A stretch of 64,000 bases of DNA, taken from positions 52,527 through 116,526 of the forward strand of contig CAZMTK010000007.1 in NCBI GenBank assembly GCA_964569245.1, written 5' to 3'. This document shows, in pieces, positions 31,864 to 40,997 of the stretch; positions within the stretch are counted from its first letter, which is position 1, and each line of letters starts with the position of its first letter. The position numbers were made by a program, and so were the translations under genes. The notes beneath the pieces were generated by a model. It was given only the letters and a program-made list of their open reading frames with translations, was not told the origin of the DNA and searched no databases. This stretch comes from JAAYTY01 sp964569245. Lineage in GTDB: Bacteria > Fermentibacterota > Fermentibacteria > Fermentibacterales > Fermentibacteraceae.

Positions 31864-32592
31864 ACGATCGCGAAGATCAAGGACTGGATTCTGCAGATCG
31901 CCCTGGCTCTCGTCATCTTCTTCGGCTTTCTGAGGCCGTTCGTGATAGAGGCGTTCAGGATACCGTCGCAGAGCATGGAGCGGACGCTCCTGATAGGGGA
32001 TCACCTGCTCGTTCTGAAGGCCGTCCACGGCCAGTTCATCCCGTGGACCGACAGGTCGGAGCCGCTCATGCACGGATTCAGAGGGGGCGAGCACGGGCTT
32101 CTGATGCCGGCCACCGGCAGCTTCGAGAGGGGGGAGGTCGTGGTCTTCCGCTACCCCCTCGACCCCTCGAGGGATTTCATAAAGAGAATAGTCGCTCTCG
32201 AGGGCGACACCGTTCAGGTCAGGTCCGACACGCTCTTCGTCAACGGCGAGCCGTCGGAATGGGCTTCATGCACTCAGTCGCCGGTCGATCCCGGCATAAT
32301 CGACGAATCATGGCCGGAGGGACTCTCCAGTATCCGGGGCAGAGTGGCGGACCTGGAGCTTGACCGGATCTCGGAGGGGATCCTGAGGCTCGGTGACGGA
32401 AGCCTGGCCTACGTCGTGCCGGAGCACCACATCTTCATGATGGGGGACAACCGGGACCATTCCAGCGACAGCAGGATCTGGGGCCCGCTCGACATGGATC
32501 TCGTGAAGGGGCCGGCGCTGGTGACTTACTGGTCGTGGGATCGGAGCGGGAGCCTGCCGCGGATCGACAGGATGGCGAGGCTCATCAGGTGA
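31864..32592 (+). CDS. lepB: Signal peptidase I, with non-canonical start
   Basis: A 242-residue type I signal peptidase that removes signal peptides at the outer face of the inner membrane. The single membrane helix (WILQIALALVIFFGFL) precedes the catalytic Ser in RIPSQSMERTLL (Ser37 in this numbering). The Lys is in RDFIKRIVALEGD (Lys107), and GDNRDHSSDSRIWGP is the last conserved box. No ATG, GTG or TTG lies between the in-frame stops at 31828-31833 and the GTG at 31942. A start at that GTG would delete the anchor. I therefore place the start at ACG 31864, six bases after GGGGG; ATC 31867 is an alternative. A start mutation or sequencing error could also explain it. Confidence 0.8.
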   Translation, partial: TIAKIKDWILQIALALVIFFGFLRPFVIEAFRIPSQSMERTLLIGDHLLVLKAVHGQFIPWTDRSEPLMHGFRGGEHGLLMPATGSFERGEVVVFRYPLDPSRDFIKRIVALEGDTVQVRSDTLFVNGEPSEWASCTQSPVDPGIIDESWPEGLSSIRGRVADLELDRISEGILRLGDGSLAYVVPEHHIFMMGDNRDHSSDSRIWGPLDMDLVKGPALVTYWSWDRSGSLPRIDRMARLIR

Positions 32593-33545
32593 GCGGCATC
32601 GTATCGAGGGAGATCCTGCCCTACTCCCGGACCTTCCTGGAGAAGGTCCCTCTGCAGTTCGTCAATCTGGACGAGCTGGTCAAGGGCGCCCTCGACCACA
32701 GATCTCTCGCGGGAGACGCCTACTGGCAGATAGACGCCCTGAACGAGCCGGTGGCCTACCTCATCCTGCGCAACGGCAGGCCGTACAGGATCGTCGGCTA
32801 TTCGGGGCCGAGCGTCAACGCCTTCATCACGTGGCTCCGCAGGGACAACAGGGAGCTCACGCTCACATACCGCTTCGTCGAGGACGGGACCCTTCCCCTG
32901 CTCCTCCGGTGCTGGACGGAGGAGCCCGTCCTGCAGGACCTGGAGAACAGCAGGGGGGACGTGATGTCGGTGCTCAAATCCGTGAGGAAGCTGGGCGAGA
33001 CGGGGCTCTTCAAGCTGAGGACGGGCGGCAAGGCCACGCTCATCCCCATCGACGAGGGCAGGATCAGCGCAGCTTTCGGGCCGGGATCGGTCATCACGGG
33101 GAAGGCCATACAGCAGCTCCTCTCGGAGCAGCTCGACGAATCCTCCTTCGCCGACTACTATCCCGGGCCGACCGGGATGCTGTCGCAGGTGGGCATCGCC
33201 GAGGCCCAGCTCATCGTGTCGGCCTTCAACGTGTGGCTGGAGGCTGCTTCACCCACCTGGCCCGAGTGCAAGAGGATAGCCACGACCGTCTTCACAGCGA
33301 TGAAATCGAAGGAGACCTGCTTCGGGTCGCTATCCTACGATCCCGAGGACGGGATGTTCCTAGAAGCCCTCCCCGTCGAGACGGACAAGATGCCCGCCGC
33401 GTTCTCGGCGCTCGTGAAGTCCCTCGCCAGGAAGCACCCTTCGCCTGAAAGCTGCATGAAGCTCTTCGGAAGCGTGAACAAGGAGAAGAAGCTGGCCCTG
33501 TCGACCGCAGGGCTGGCGCCGCTCTTCGAGGGCTCCCTGAACTAG
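32589..33545 (+). CDS. Hypothetical cytoplasmic protein coupled to lepB
   Basis: A 318-residue soluble protein with no signal peptide or membrane helix. The N-terminal third (LDELVKGALDHRSLAGDAYW ... AYLILRNGRPYRIVGYSG) looks like a small sensor or effector domain of the kind that reads out a short beta-sheet. The middle (VMSVLKSVRKLGETGLFKL) and C-terminal parts are helical. No family is recognised. The GTG start overlaps the lepB stop (GTGA), so the two are co-translated. Its stop shares the CTAG with the stop of the convergent ktrA gene. Confidence 0.55.
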   Translation: MSGIVSREILPYSRTFLEKVPLQFVNLDELVKGALDHRSLAGDAYWQIDALNEPVAYLILRNGRPYRIVGYSGPSVNAFITWLRRDNRELTLTYRFVEDGTLPLLLRCWTEEPVLQDLENSRGDVMSVLKSVRKLGETGLFKLRTGGKATLIPIDEGRISAAFGPGSVITGKAIQQLLSEQLDESSFADYYPGPTGMLSQVGIAEAQLIVSAFNVWLEAASPTWPECKRIATTVFTAMKSKETCFGSLSYDPEDGMFLEALPVETDKMPAAFSALVKSLARKHPSPESCMKLFGSVNKEKKLALSTAGLAPLFEGSLN

Positions 33546-34222
33546 TCCCTCTCGGCGCTCCTCAGGAAGCTCTCGATGTTCTCCTGGGTTCCCAGGATGA
33601 AGATGTCGTCACCCATCTCCACCACGTCGTCCGGAGAGGGGATGTGGTAGGAGCGCACGCCCTCCTTCGACACCCTGCCGATGTAGGCGATGTTCAGTCC
33701 GAAGACCGCCCTGATGTCCATTTCGCGTATGGTTCTGCCCAGCATCGCGGGAACGGGCTTGATCTGCACGAAGTCTATTCCGCCGGCCAGCGGTACGTAG
33801 GCCTCGACGTTCCTGTGGATGAGCATCCTGGCGACCCTGTCGCCGTGATCCCTCTCGGGCATGTAGATGTGGTTCGCCCCGACCGCCCTCAGGATGCGCG
33901 ACTCCCTGTCGGTTGTGGCCCGTGCGTGCACCTCGATGCCCATGTCCCGCATCATTCGGGTGACGAGCACGCTGGTCCCGAAGTCCGAGCCTATCGCCAC
34001 GACAGCCACGTCCACCTTGTCGATGCCGTTCGCTCGCAGGAGCTGCTCGTCCGTGCAGTCGAAGGCCACCGCGAGGGCCACCTTCTCGCTCAGCTCGTCG
34101 ATCTTCTTCTGGTCGGTGTCTATGGCGAGCACCTCGGCTCCGAGCCGCGCCAGGCTGGACGCGAGGCTGAAGCCGAAGTTGCCCAGCCCTATTACTGCGA
34201 ATCTCTGGCTGCTTCCCGTCAT
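33542..34222 (-). CDS. ktrA: Potassium uptake regulatory subunit (KtrA/TrkA type)
   Basis: A 226-residue RCK protein. The N-terminal NAD/ATP-binding Rossmann fold starts FAVIGLGNFGFSLASSLA and has the acidic end of strand 2 in VLAIDTD. The C-terminal TrkA-C domain (IREMDIRAVFGLNIAYIGR) completes it. It binds on the cytoplasmic face of the KtrB pore and gates it. It starts eight bases after the ktrB stop, and the two form an operon. Confidence 0.9.
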   Translation of the reverse strand: MTGSSQRFAVIGLGNFGFSLASSLARLGAEVLAIDTDQKKIDELSEKVALAVAFDCTDEQLLRANGIDKVDVAVVAIGSDFGTSVLVTRMMRDMGIEVHARATTDRESRILRAVGANHIYMPERDHGDRVARMLIHRNVEAYVPLAGGIDFVQIKPVPAMLGRTIREMDIRAVFGLNIAYIGRVSKEGVRSYHIPSPDDVVEMGDDIFILGTQENIESFLRSAERD

Positions 34223-34230
34223 TTTCCCCC

Positions 34231-35943
34231 CTAGCCGATGCCGACCCTCGCCTCGGGGTAGCTGTATTCGAGCGACCTGGGCTTCGCTGTCAGCATCGCC
34301 AGAGTGGCCGGGCCCACACGGCCTGCGAACATCGTCGCGATGATTATCCAGCGCCCGGTGGTGGTCAACTCCGGGGTGACCCCCAGCGACAGCCCGACCG
34401 TCCCGAAGGCGCTCACAGTCTCGAACACGTAGTCGAAGATGCCACGGCATCCCTGATCGATCCGCCCGATCTCGGAGGCGACGAGGGCGGCCGACGCCGC
34501 CGTGCAGACCAGCAGAGCCGCAACCAGCAGCACGGCTGCTCGCTGCAGATCGAGGGCGGGTACTCTCCTGCGCATGATCTCCGGGGAGGGGCGGTGCCTC
34601 AGGAGAGAGAGCCCCCCGTGCACGAGGAGTCCGAGAGTGGTGGTCTTCACGCCCCCGCCCGTCCCGCCCGGCGACGCGCCGATGAACATGAGGGCGACGA
34701 AGGCCAGCTGGACGAGGGGAGCCAGCGAGCGGACAGGGACGGTGTCGAAGCCCGCCGTCCTCGGAGTGACGGCCATCAGGAACGAGTTCGCTATCTTCTG
34801 TACCGCGGTCATGCCCGAGAATGTGCTCCTTGACCACTCGGACGCCATGACCAGGACCATGGCGCCAGCGATCAGGAGCATCGTCATCCTGGAGGCCAGC
34901 CGGGCCTGGAGCGGCGGAGTGCGGCCCCTCTCTCCCCTGAGGATGGAGAAGGCCCGTGTCGACATCGCCGTGAGGGTTCCGAAGCCAAGCCCCCCGAGCA
35001 CTATCAGCGAGCCCATGGCAAAGCAGGTTGCCGGGGAGGAGGAGAGGCTCTCGATGTTGTTCGGAAGGAGCCCGAACCCGGCGTTGCAGAACGCGGAGAC
35101 GCTGTGGAAGACTGCGAGCCAGGCCAGGTCGAGCACTGGCCTGCCGGCCAGAGCCGGCACGGACTGCCATGTCGTGTAGAGCAGGACGGCGCCCGAAGCC
35201 TCTATCATGAAGGTCCAGACCATGAAGGACATGATGAGGCTCCTGAGGCTGTTCAGGAACTCCGCGTCCATCGCCTTGCTTATGGAGAAGCTCTCCTTGA
35301 GCCCGATCCTCTGTCCGAAGAAGAGTGCGAAGAAGGCCGCGAAGCTCATGAGCCCGAGGCCGCCTATCTGGATGAGGAGGAGCATCACAGCCTCTCCGAA
35401 CACGGACAGGGTTCCTCCCACGTCTATCACCGTAAGGCCCGTGACGCAGGTGGCGGAGACGGCAGTGAACAGCGAGTCCATGAGGGTCAGGGGACGGCCG
35501 TTCTCGACGGCGTTGGGCAGCATGAGCAGGGCGGCTCCCATCACTATGACTGCGGCTATGGAGGTCGGCAGGATTGCCCAGGCGGGCAGGTGCCTGACGA
35601 GCAGCCTTCCTGCTTGCCTCAGCAGCACTCCGGACGACACGAGCAGAGCCGAAGCCTCGATGATCAGCGGAATCGCCCAGTGCTCGCCGGCGGCGAGAGA
35701 AACGCCCAGTGCCGCAGCCATGGAACCGAACACAGCGGCGGTCCACCCGTCGGACAGGAGCCTCTCGCGGAGCTTCCTCCGGTCGGGGAGAAGGAGCAGC
35801 AGGACCTGCAGAGCCACGACGAGAAAGTAGCCGGCCTGAGCGTTCCGCTGCCCCAGACCCTTCTCCACCACCAGCAGCGAGATGCAGGCCGCCGCAGATG
35901 CTGCGGAAAGGGCGGTTCTCCAGGAGCTCCCGATAGGCGGCAC
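34231..35943 (-). CDS. ktrB: Potassium/sodium uptake pore subunit (KtrB/TrkH family)
   Basis: A 570-residue inner-membrane transporter. It contains the four pore-loop signatures of the family: TAVSATCVTGLTVID, HSVSAFCNAGFGLL, VTPRTAGFDTVPV and ETVSAFGTVGLSLG. Two or three additional N-terminal helices make it longer than KtrB of Bacillus. GTG 35943 has AGGAGGT just upstream. It imports K+ under control of KtrA. A promoter-like site lies 27 bases ahead. Confidence 0.9.
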   Translation of the reverse strand: MPPIGSSWRTALSAASAAACISLLVVEKGLGQRNAQAGYFLVVALQVLLLLLPDRRKLRERLLSDGWTAAVFGSMAAALGVSLAAGEHWAIPLIIEASALLVSSGVLLRQAGRLLVRHLPAWAILPTSIAAVIVMGAALLMLPNAVENGRPLTLMDSLFTAVSATCVTGLTVIDVGGTLSVFGEAVMLLLIQIGGLGLMSFAAFFALFFGQRIGLKESFSISKAMDAEFLNSLRSLIMSFMVWTFMIEASGAVLLYTTWQSVPALAGRPVLDLAWLAVFHSVSAFCNAGFGLLPNNIESLSSSPATCFAMGSLIVLGGLGFGTLTAMSTRAFSILRGERGRTPPLQARLASRMTMLLIAGAMVLVMASEWSRSTFSGMTAVQKIANSFLMAVTPRTAGFDTVPVRSLAPLVQLAFVALMFIGASPGGTGGGVKTTTLGLLVHGGLSLLRHRPSPEIMRRRVPALDLQRAAVLLVAALLVCTAASAALVASEIGRIDQGCRGIFDYVFETVSAFGTVGLSLGVTPELTTTGRWIIIATMFAGRVGPATLAMLTAKPRSLEYSYPEARVGIG

Positions 35944-35969
35944 ATTACCTCCTGCAGGTGGACGCGCGC

Positions 35970-35997
35970 ATATTATCCAACCGATCGTGCGGGTCAA
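35970..35997 (-). promoter_or_regulatory. Sigma70-like promoter for ktrB-ktrA
   Basis: TTGACC and TAATAT are 16 bases apart on the minus strand, just upstream of the ktrB GTG. Confidence 0.45.
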
Positions 35998-36026
35998 GCC
36001 AGGTCGAACAGCCGGAGGGCTCGATT

Positions 36027-37295
36027 ATGATCTCAGGGAAGGAATACGACAGGTTCCTGGGGCTGAGGCCGCTCAACGTCCAGACCTCTCTGCCGGGAAG
36101 CAGATGCGCCCTCGTCAGCGGCCGTGACATCGCCGCGATCGCCAGGGAGCGGCGCACCATAGTCATGGCGGCGAACATCAGGAATCCGCTGAGCGCGCTG
36201 GGCATCCTCCAGGCGGCCAGGGATGCGGACTCCTTCGTGATGCTCGAGCTCGCCAAGTCCGAGGCCAGATACTGCGGGGTCAACTTCGACAACCTGCCCC
36301 GGTACGCCGAGTGGTTCTCGGCAGGCCTGTGCGACGGAGTCGTGTTCGCCCTCCACATGGACCACTACGCGGTGAAGTCGGCCTCTGACAGAGACGAGGC
36401 TCTCTCCTCCATCCCCGACGCGATAAGGAAGGGATGGACGTCCGTCGCGATTGACGCCTCGCACAATCCGGACTACAGGAACCTGATGTTCACGCGCGAC
36501 GTGGCCCTGTGCATACCACCGTTCACGGGTCTGGAGGTGGAGGTCGGCGAGATAAGGGGCGCGGGGGTCCTCTCCACCGTCGAGGAGGCTTCTTACTTCA
36601 TCGGCGGGCTCAACAGCTGGGGAGTCTTCCCGGACTTCCTCGCGATCTCGAACGGCTCCAAGCACGGGACCTACGACGCCTCGGCGGGGGAGAGCGAGGG
36701 CATAGACCTCGAGAGGACCAGGGAGATAGCCGACGCCATCTCCACCTACGAGTGCGTGATCGCCCAGCACGGCATCAGCGGGACCCCGCTCGACAAGGTC
36801 GGCCGCTTCAGGCAGTACGGCATCCACAAGGGCAACGTGGGCACTCTCTGGCAGAACATCGTCTTCGGGCTGGAGATGGACCCTGCCAGCGGCAACGCCG
36901 TCATAGAGAAAGGCTCCTACGTGAAGAGGCCCGACAGGGGTGTGCCCCCCGACCTCTGGGCCGACATGGTCGCGTACGCCGATTCGAAGGGCTGGTCGAG
37001 GTCGTCCGGGGACTACAAGAACCTGAACCTGCCCTTCCACCACCGGATCATGTCCCTGCCGGAATCCATTCGCGGCAGGATCGTCGATGAGACCAGGGAG
37101 TGGGCCTCGAGGTTCTTCGACGCCTTCGGCAGCGGAGGGACCGGAACTGCAGTGATGGAGCGGATACTCTCGAGGGGCGACCACAACGCGGCCCCCGTCC
37201 GAAAGGTCGTCGCAGACAGGAGCCGGTTCGGTCCCGACGAAGCCCCCGACGCCAGGGGCGGAGCCGGGAGCGACGGCAGGGACTATTCGGACTAG
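36027..37295 (+). CDS. Class II fructose-bisphosphate aldolase family protein
   Basis: A 422-residue zinc aldolase. Family motifs in order: FALHMDHYA (metal His, usually HLDHG), IRKGWTSVAIDASH, LEVEVGEIRG, LAISNGSKHGTYD, IAQHGISGTPLDK and IHKGNVGT. The spacing fits class II fructose- or tagatose-bisphosphate aldolases, but several motifs depart from the usual text and the C-terminus has about 40 extra, disordered-looking residues. The sugar substrate is therefore uncertain. GGAGGG precedes the ATG. It starts the long rightward gene run and leads directly into pyrC. Confidence 0.8.
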   Translation: MISGKEYDRFLGLRPLNVQTSLPGSRCALVSGRDIAAIARERRTIVMAANIRNPLSALGILQAARDADSFVMLELAKSEARYCGVNFDNLPRYAEWFSAGLCDGVVFALHMDHYAVKSASDRDEALSSIPDAIRKGWTSVAIDASHNPDYRNLMFTRDVALCIPPFTGLEVEVGEIRGAGVLSTVEEASYFIGGLNSWGVFPDFLAISNGSKHGTYDASAGESEGIDLERTREIADAISTYECVIAQHGISGTPLDKVGRFRQYGIHKGNVGTLWQNIVFGLEMDPASGNAVIEKGSYVKRPDRGVPPDLWADMVAYADSKGWSRSSGDYKNLNLPFHHRIMSLPESIRGRIVDETREWASRFFDAFGSGGTGTAVMERILSRGDHNAAPVRKVVADRSRFGPDEAPDARGGAGSDGRDYSD

Positions 37296-37297
37296 TC

Positions 37298-38587
37298 TTG
37301 GCCGAGGGGCATCTCCTCCGCTCGGTAAGACTCCTCGACCCGGTCTCGGGCACCGATGCCGTCACGGACATCGTGCTCGAGGGGGGATTTCTCGAACCGC
37401 TTCCGGCGGGCTCTCCGCTGCGCGGCGGTCTCTCTGAAATCGCCTGCGACGGTCTCTGGGCCTTCCCGGGGCTCGTCGACATGCACGCCCACCTAAGGCA
37501 CCCCGGCGACGGATCCGCCGAGACCCTGGAGTCCGGCCTCAGGGCTGCCGTGGCGGGAGGCGTCACCTCGGTCGCCGCCATGCCCAACACCGACCCGCCT
37601 GTCGACTCTCCCGCGGCTGTGAGGGAGGTGCTGCGGATATCCGAGTCTCTAGGCCTGGCCGAGGTGCTTCCCGTAGCCTGCGTGACCAGACACCGCGAGG
37701 GCCGCGAGCTCTGCGACCTGGAGGCGCTGTCGGCGGCTGGAGCGGCGGCCTTCTCGGACGACGGATCTCCGGTCCGCGACTCGGACATCCTCGCCGAAGC
37801 CCTTTCTCGCGCCGACGTACTCGGTCTGACGGTGATAGAGCACCCCGAGGACGAGTCCCTTTCCGCCGGGGGCTCGGTGGACTGCAGCGTCGCCGGGGAA
37901 GCCGGCGAATGCGGAATTCCGGAAGATGCCGAAGTCTCCGACGTGGAGAGGTGCATCGGCGTCCTGGGGCGCTGCGGGGGCCGGCTGCACCTGACCCACC
38001 TCTCCTCGCCGGACTCGGTCACTGCCGTGGAGAGGGCTCGAAGGAGCGGGCTGAGGGCCACCTGCGACGTCACCCCCCATCACATGGCCCTGGACTCGTC
38101 AGCCGTCCTCCGGCTGGGTCCTCTCGCGAAGATGAATCCGCCGCTGCGCTGCGCCGAGTCGCGCGAGCGGCTCGTGACCGCGGTAGCACGAGGCATGGTC
38201 GATGCGGTCGCCAGCGACCACGCCCCGCATCCGTCGTCGAGGAAGCGCCCGCCGCTTGCGGCTGCGGCGTTCGGAGTCACCGGACTGGAGACCATGCTGC
38301 CCCTGGCCCTCGAGATCCTCGCGGACGGGGCTGGAATGCCGGTACTGTCCGTCCTGGGCCTGCTCACGTCCGGCCCGGCGGCCGCTCTGGGGCTCCCCGC
38401 GAAATCCGCGTCGAGCGGGCGGCAGGCCGACCTTGTGCTGTTCGACCCCTCCGTCGAATGGAGCCCGGGAGAGGGCGGGACATTCTCGCTCTCCTCAAAC
38501 AGCCCCTTCATGGACAGGAGTCTGCGCGGGCGCGTGAAGGCTGTATGGCGCCGGAGCCTGGTCTTCATGGACGGGGTCTTCCTGTGA
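37298..38587 (+). CDS. pyrC: Dihydroorotase
   Basis: A 429-residue amidohydrolase that cyclises carbamoyl-aspartate to dihydroorotate in pyrimidine synthesis. Metal ligands are in DMHAHLRHPG (about residues 58-67), HLTHLSSP, TPHHMALD and the SDHAPHP box, all as in class I bacterial PyrC. The TTG start at 37298 lies two bases after the aldolase stop. Its stop overlaps the GTG of the TPR lipoprotein gene. With pyrK, pyrD and pyrF downstream it forms a partial pyr operon; pyrB and pyrE are not in this window. Confidence 0.9.
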   Translation: MAEGHLLRSVRLLDPVSGTDAVTDIVLEGGFLEPLPAGSPLRGGLSEIACDGLWAFPGLVDMHAHLRHPGDGSAETLESGLRAAVAGGVTSVAAMPNTDPPVDSPAAVREVLRISESLGLAEVLPVACVTRHREGRELCDLEALSAAGAAAFSDDGSPVRDSDILAEALSRADVLGLTVIEHPEDESLSAGGSVDCSVAGEAGECGIPEDAEVSDVERCIGVLGRCGGRLHLTHLSSPDSVTAVERARRSGLRATCDVTPHHMALDSSAVLRLGPLAKMNPPLRCAESRERLVTAVARGMVDAVASDHAPHPSSRKRPPLAAAAFGVTGLETMLPLALEILADGAGMPVLSVLGLLTSGPAAALGLPAKSASSGRQADLVLFDPSVEWSPGEGGTFSLSSNSPFMDRSLRGRVKAVWRRSLVFMDGVFL

Positions 38588-40239
38588 GGCCCCGCGTTCT
38601 GCTCCCCGCGCTGGCGCTTGCGTGCGGCTGCGCATACTTCAACACCTTCTACAACGCGAGGGAGAGATACGAGGAGGCCGAGCACCTGGCGGCAGCCTCC
38701 CCGGACGTCCCGTCGCCGCAGGAGGCGGTGCTCCTCGAGAAGGCAATCGAGGGTGCGGGAAAGGTCCTGTCGTTCTACCCGGACAGCAGGTGGGCCGACG
38801 ACGCACAGCTCCTCATCGGCGACGCGCTGCTCCTCCTCGGGCGGAGATCCCTGACGGGGAGCGGGACCTCGAGCTTCCAGGAGGCCATGAAGGCCTATGC
38901 CTCGGTCATGCTCATGACCGACGACGAGCAGATCCTCGACAGGGCTTCGCTGGGGATGGGGAGTGCCGCCATGGAGCTCTCGAGATGGCAGGACGCGGCA
39001 GCCGTCCTCGAGAGCGTGGCCTCCCGCGACAGGAAGCTGTACACAGAGGCCCGCCTCCTGCTCTCGCGCTCGCTCAGGCTCGACGGCAGGCCGGCGGAAG
39101 CGCTCGCCGCGATCGACTCTCTTCTCATGACGAGGATGGACGACAGCCTTCGCGGAGAGGCGCTGATAGAGCGGAGCATGGCGCTGCTCGACTGCGGCCT
39201 TCCAGACAGCGCGGCCCGGGTGGCCGCCGACGCCGCCGAGCTCTTCCGCAGGGGTGGCGGCTTCTACAGGGCGCTGGTAGCCTCTGCCGAGGCGCTCGTC
39301 GAGGCGGGCAGGCCCGGAGATGCCGCCGGAGCGCTCACCCCGCTTCTCGCATCCTACAGGTCCGACCTCGAGCTTGCGAGGATCTCCCTACTGCAGGGCA
39401 GGGCCCAGGAGCTGGCAGGCGACACGGAGGGAGCGAGATCATCCTTCAGGGACGCGGCCGACCTCGACAGGTCGCGGGAAGTCGGGGCTGAAGCCCTCTA
39501 CAGGCGCGCACTGCTCCTGGAATCCTCCGGCGATCTCGACGGTGCGACGGAGGATCTCGGAGAGCTCGCGGGCAGGCCTGGGGAGTACCTCTGGAAAAGG
39601 CTCGCAGCGGGAAGGCTGGCCGACCTCCAGCTCCTCGAGGCATACACCGACAGCATGTCCTCGCAGGGCTCCGGAAGCCGTGACAGGTTCATCCTGCTCG
39701 CGGCGGAGAAGAGGCTCGACCTCTACGGAGCCGACAGCGTGGCGCTGGCCTATCTGAGAACTCTCTCCGAAACTGGCGGCGCCAGGACGAGGGCGATGGC
39801 CATGGCTCTGCTCTCCGGACTTTCTGTAATGACTCCCGACAGCTCACGGGCCCTCCTGCTCGAAGCCCGCGCGCTGGCCGACTCCGGCGACCTCGCTACG
39901 AGGATAGAGGATGAGCTCGGGCTGCCCCGCGGCCCCGGCTGGGCGGCGCGTCCCTCTGCTGTGCTCGGCAGGGCCTGGGACCTGATCGATTCCGGGCGCT
40001 TCGCCGAGGCATGGGAATCCCTCTCGCGGACCCTGTCCGGAAGCTGGAGCGAGGACGCCAGGCCCTCCCTCCTCTGGGCGGCGGCCGTGGCGGCGGAGGG
40101 TGCCGGCATGGAGGACGACCTCGTGGAGGCGTATTTCGGGGAGCTCGCACGGAGGTTCCCGGAGACCTCGGAGGGGAGGGCGGCGGCTTCCAGGCTGGGA
40201 GGCTCGGGCCGCGGAGACGAAGGAGGAGAGGGAGAGTGA
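38584..40239 (+). CDS. TPR-repeat lipoprotein
   Basis: A 551-residue envelope lipoprotein. The signal sequence (VLLPALALACGC) ends in a Cys-Gly-Cys, either of which could be lipidated. CAYFNTFYNARE follows, an opening I associate with YfiO/BamD-like TPR lipoproteins. Most of the rest is helical repeats (tetratricopeptide-like), for example FYPDSRWADDAQLLIGDALL and AEALYRRALLLESSGDLDGA. It is presumably at the periplasmic face of a membrane as a scaffold. Its place between pyrC and pyrK, with overlapping stops and starts, is odd. Confidence 0.75.
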   Translation: MRPRVLLPALALACGCAYFNTFYNARERYEEAEHLAAASPDVPSPQEAVLLEKAIEGAGKVLSFYPDSRWADDAQLLIGDALLLLGRRSLTGSGTSSFQEAMKAYASVMLMTDDEQILDRASLGMGSAAMELSRWQDAAAVLESVASRDRKLYTEARLLLSRSLRLDGRPAEALAAIDSLLMTRMDDSLRGEALIERSMALLDCGLPDSAARVAADAAELFRRGGGFYRALVASAEALVEAGRPGDAAGALTPLLASYRSDLELARISLLQGRAQELAGDTEGARSSFRDAADLDRSREVGAEALYRRALLLESSGDLDGATEDLGELAGRPGEYLWKRLAAGRLADLQLLEAYTDSMSSQGSGSRDRFILLAAEKRLDLYGADSVALAYLRTLSETGGARTRAMAMALLSGLSVMTPDSSRALLLEARALADSGDLATRIEDELGLPRGPGWAARPSAVLGRAWDLIDSGRFAEAWESLSRTLSGSWSEDARPSLLWAAAVAAEGAGMEDDLVEAYFGELARRFPETSEGRAAASRLGGSGRGDEGGEGE

Positions 40240-40997
40240 CTGACTCCGAAGCAGTCGTGATAGCTGTCGAACAGGCCGGGCCCGGGATCTTCCGTCTCGT
40301 CCTGCTGGCGCCACAGGCTGCTGCGGAGAGCCTCCCGGGGCAGTTCCTCATGATCGAAGCCCCTCCAGGTCCGTTCCCCCTCCTCAGGAGGCCCTTCACC
40401 GCAAGCTCGGCCGACCGGAGCGGAGGCACGCTCGAAGCCATCTTCCGCGTAGTAGGCGGAGGAACGCTCGCGCTCTCGCGGCTCGTCGCCGGAGACCGCG
40501 TCAGGGTCCTCGGTCCTCTGGGGCGCGGCTGGCCGCTGTCGGACGGCCGCTGGCTTCTGATCGGGGGCGGCCTTGGAGCCGCCGGATTCCCCTTCCTCGC
40601 GTCCAGGCTCGGCAGTTGCGACGTCCTGCTGGGAGCCGGAAGCGCAGCTTCGATGGCATGGGCTCCTCCGGGAGCCATCCTTGCCACCGAGGACGGCAGC
40701 GCCGGTGAGAAGGGGCTTGTGACCTGCCTGCTGGACCGCATAGACCTGTTCTCCTACGAGAGGATCGCGGTGTGCGGGCCTCTGGCCATGATGAAGGCGG
40801 TTGTCGCCGCCCTTCCCCCGGGTGTTCATGCAGCGACTCTCGTTTCTCTGGAGAGCCGCATGGCCTGCGGGTGGGGCGCCTGCGGAGGATGCGCCGTGCC
40901 GGCGTCGGGAGGCGGCTTCCTCAGGTGCTGCGCGGATGGCCCGGTCTTCTGGGTCTCGGAACTGGACTGGGACAGGGTGGAGGAGGCTGCCCCGTGA
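40236..40997 (+). CDS. pyrK: Dihydroorotate dehydrogenase electron-transfer subunit
   Basis: A 253-residue FAD/[2Fe-2S] subunit of class 1B dihydroorotate dehydrogenase, which passes electrons from PyrD to NAD. The FAD motif is PFPLLRRPFTAS, the NAD-binding part starts LLIGGGLGAAGFPFL, and the cluster cysteines are in MACGWGACGGCAVP and FLRCCADGPVF. The GTG overlaps the previous stop. It is directly followed by pyrD. Confidence 0.9.
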   Translation: MTDSEAVVIAVEQAGPGIFRLVLLAPQAAAESLPGQFLMIEAPPGPFPLLRRPFTASSADRSGGTLEAIFRVVGGGTLALSRLVAGDRVRVLGPLGRGWPLSDGRWLLIGGGLGAAGFPFLASRLGSCDVLLGAGSAASMAWAPPGAILATEDGSAGEKGLVTCLLDRIDLFSYERIAVCGPLAMMKAVVAALPPGVHAATLVSLESRMACGWGACGGCAVPASGGGFLRCCADGPVFWVSELDWDRVEEAAP

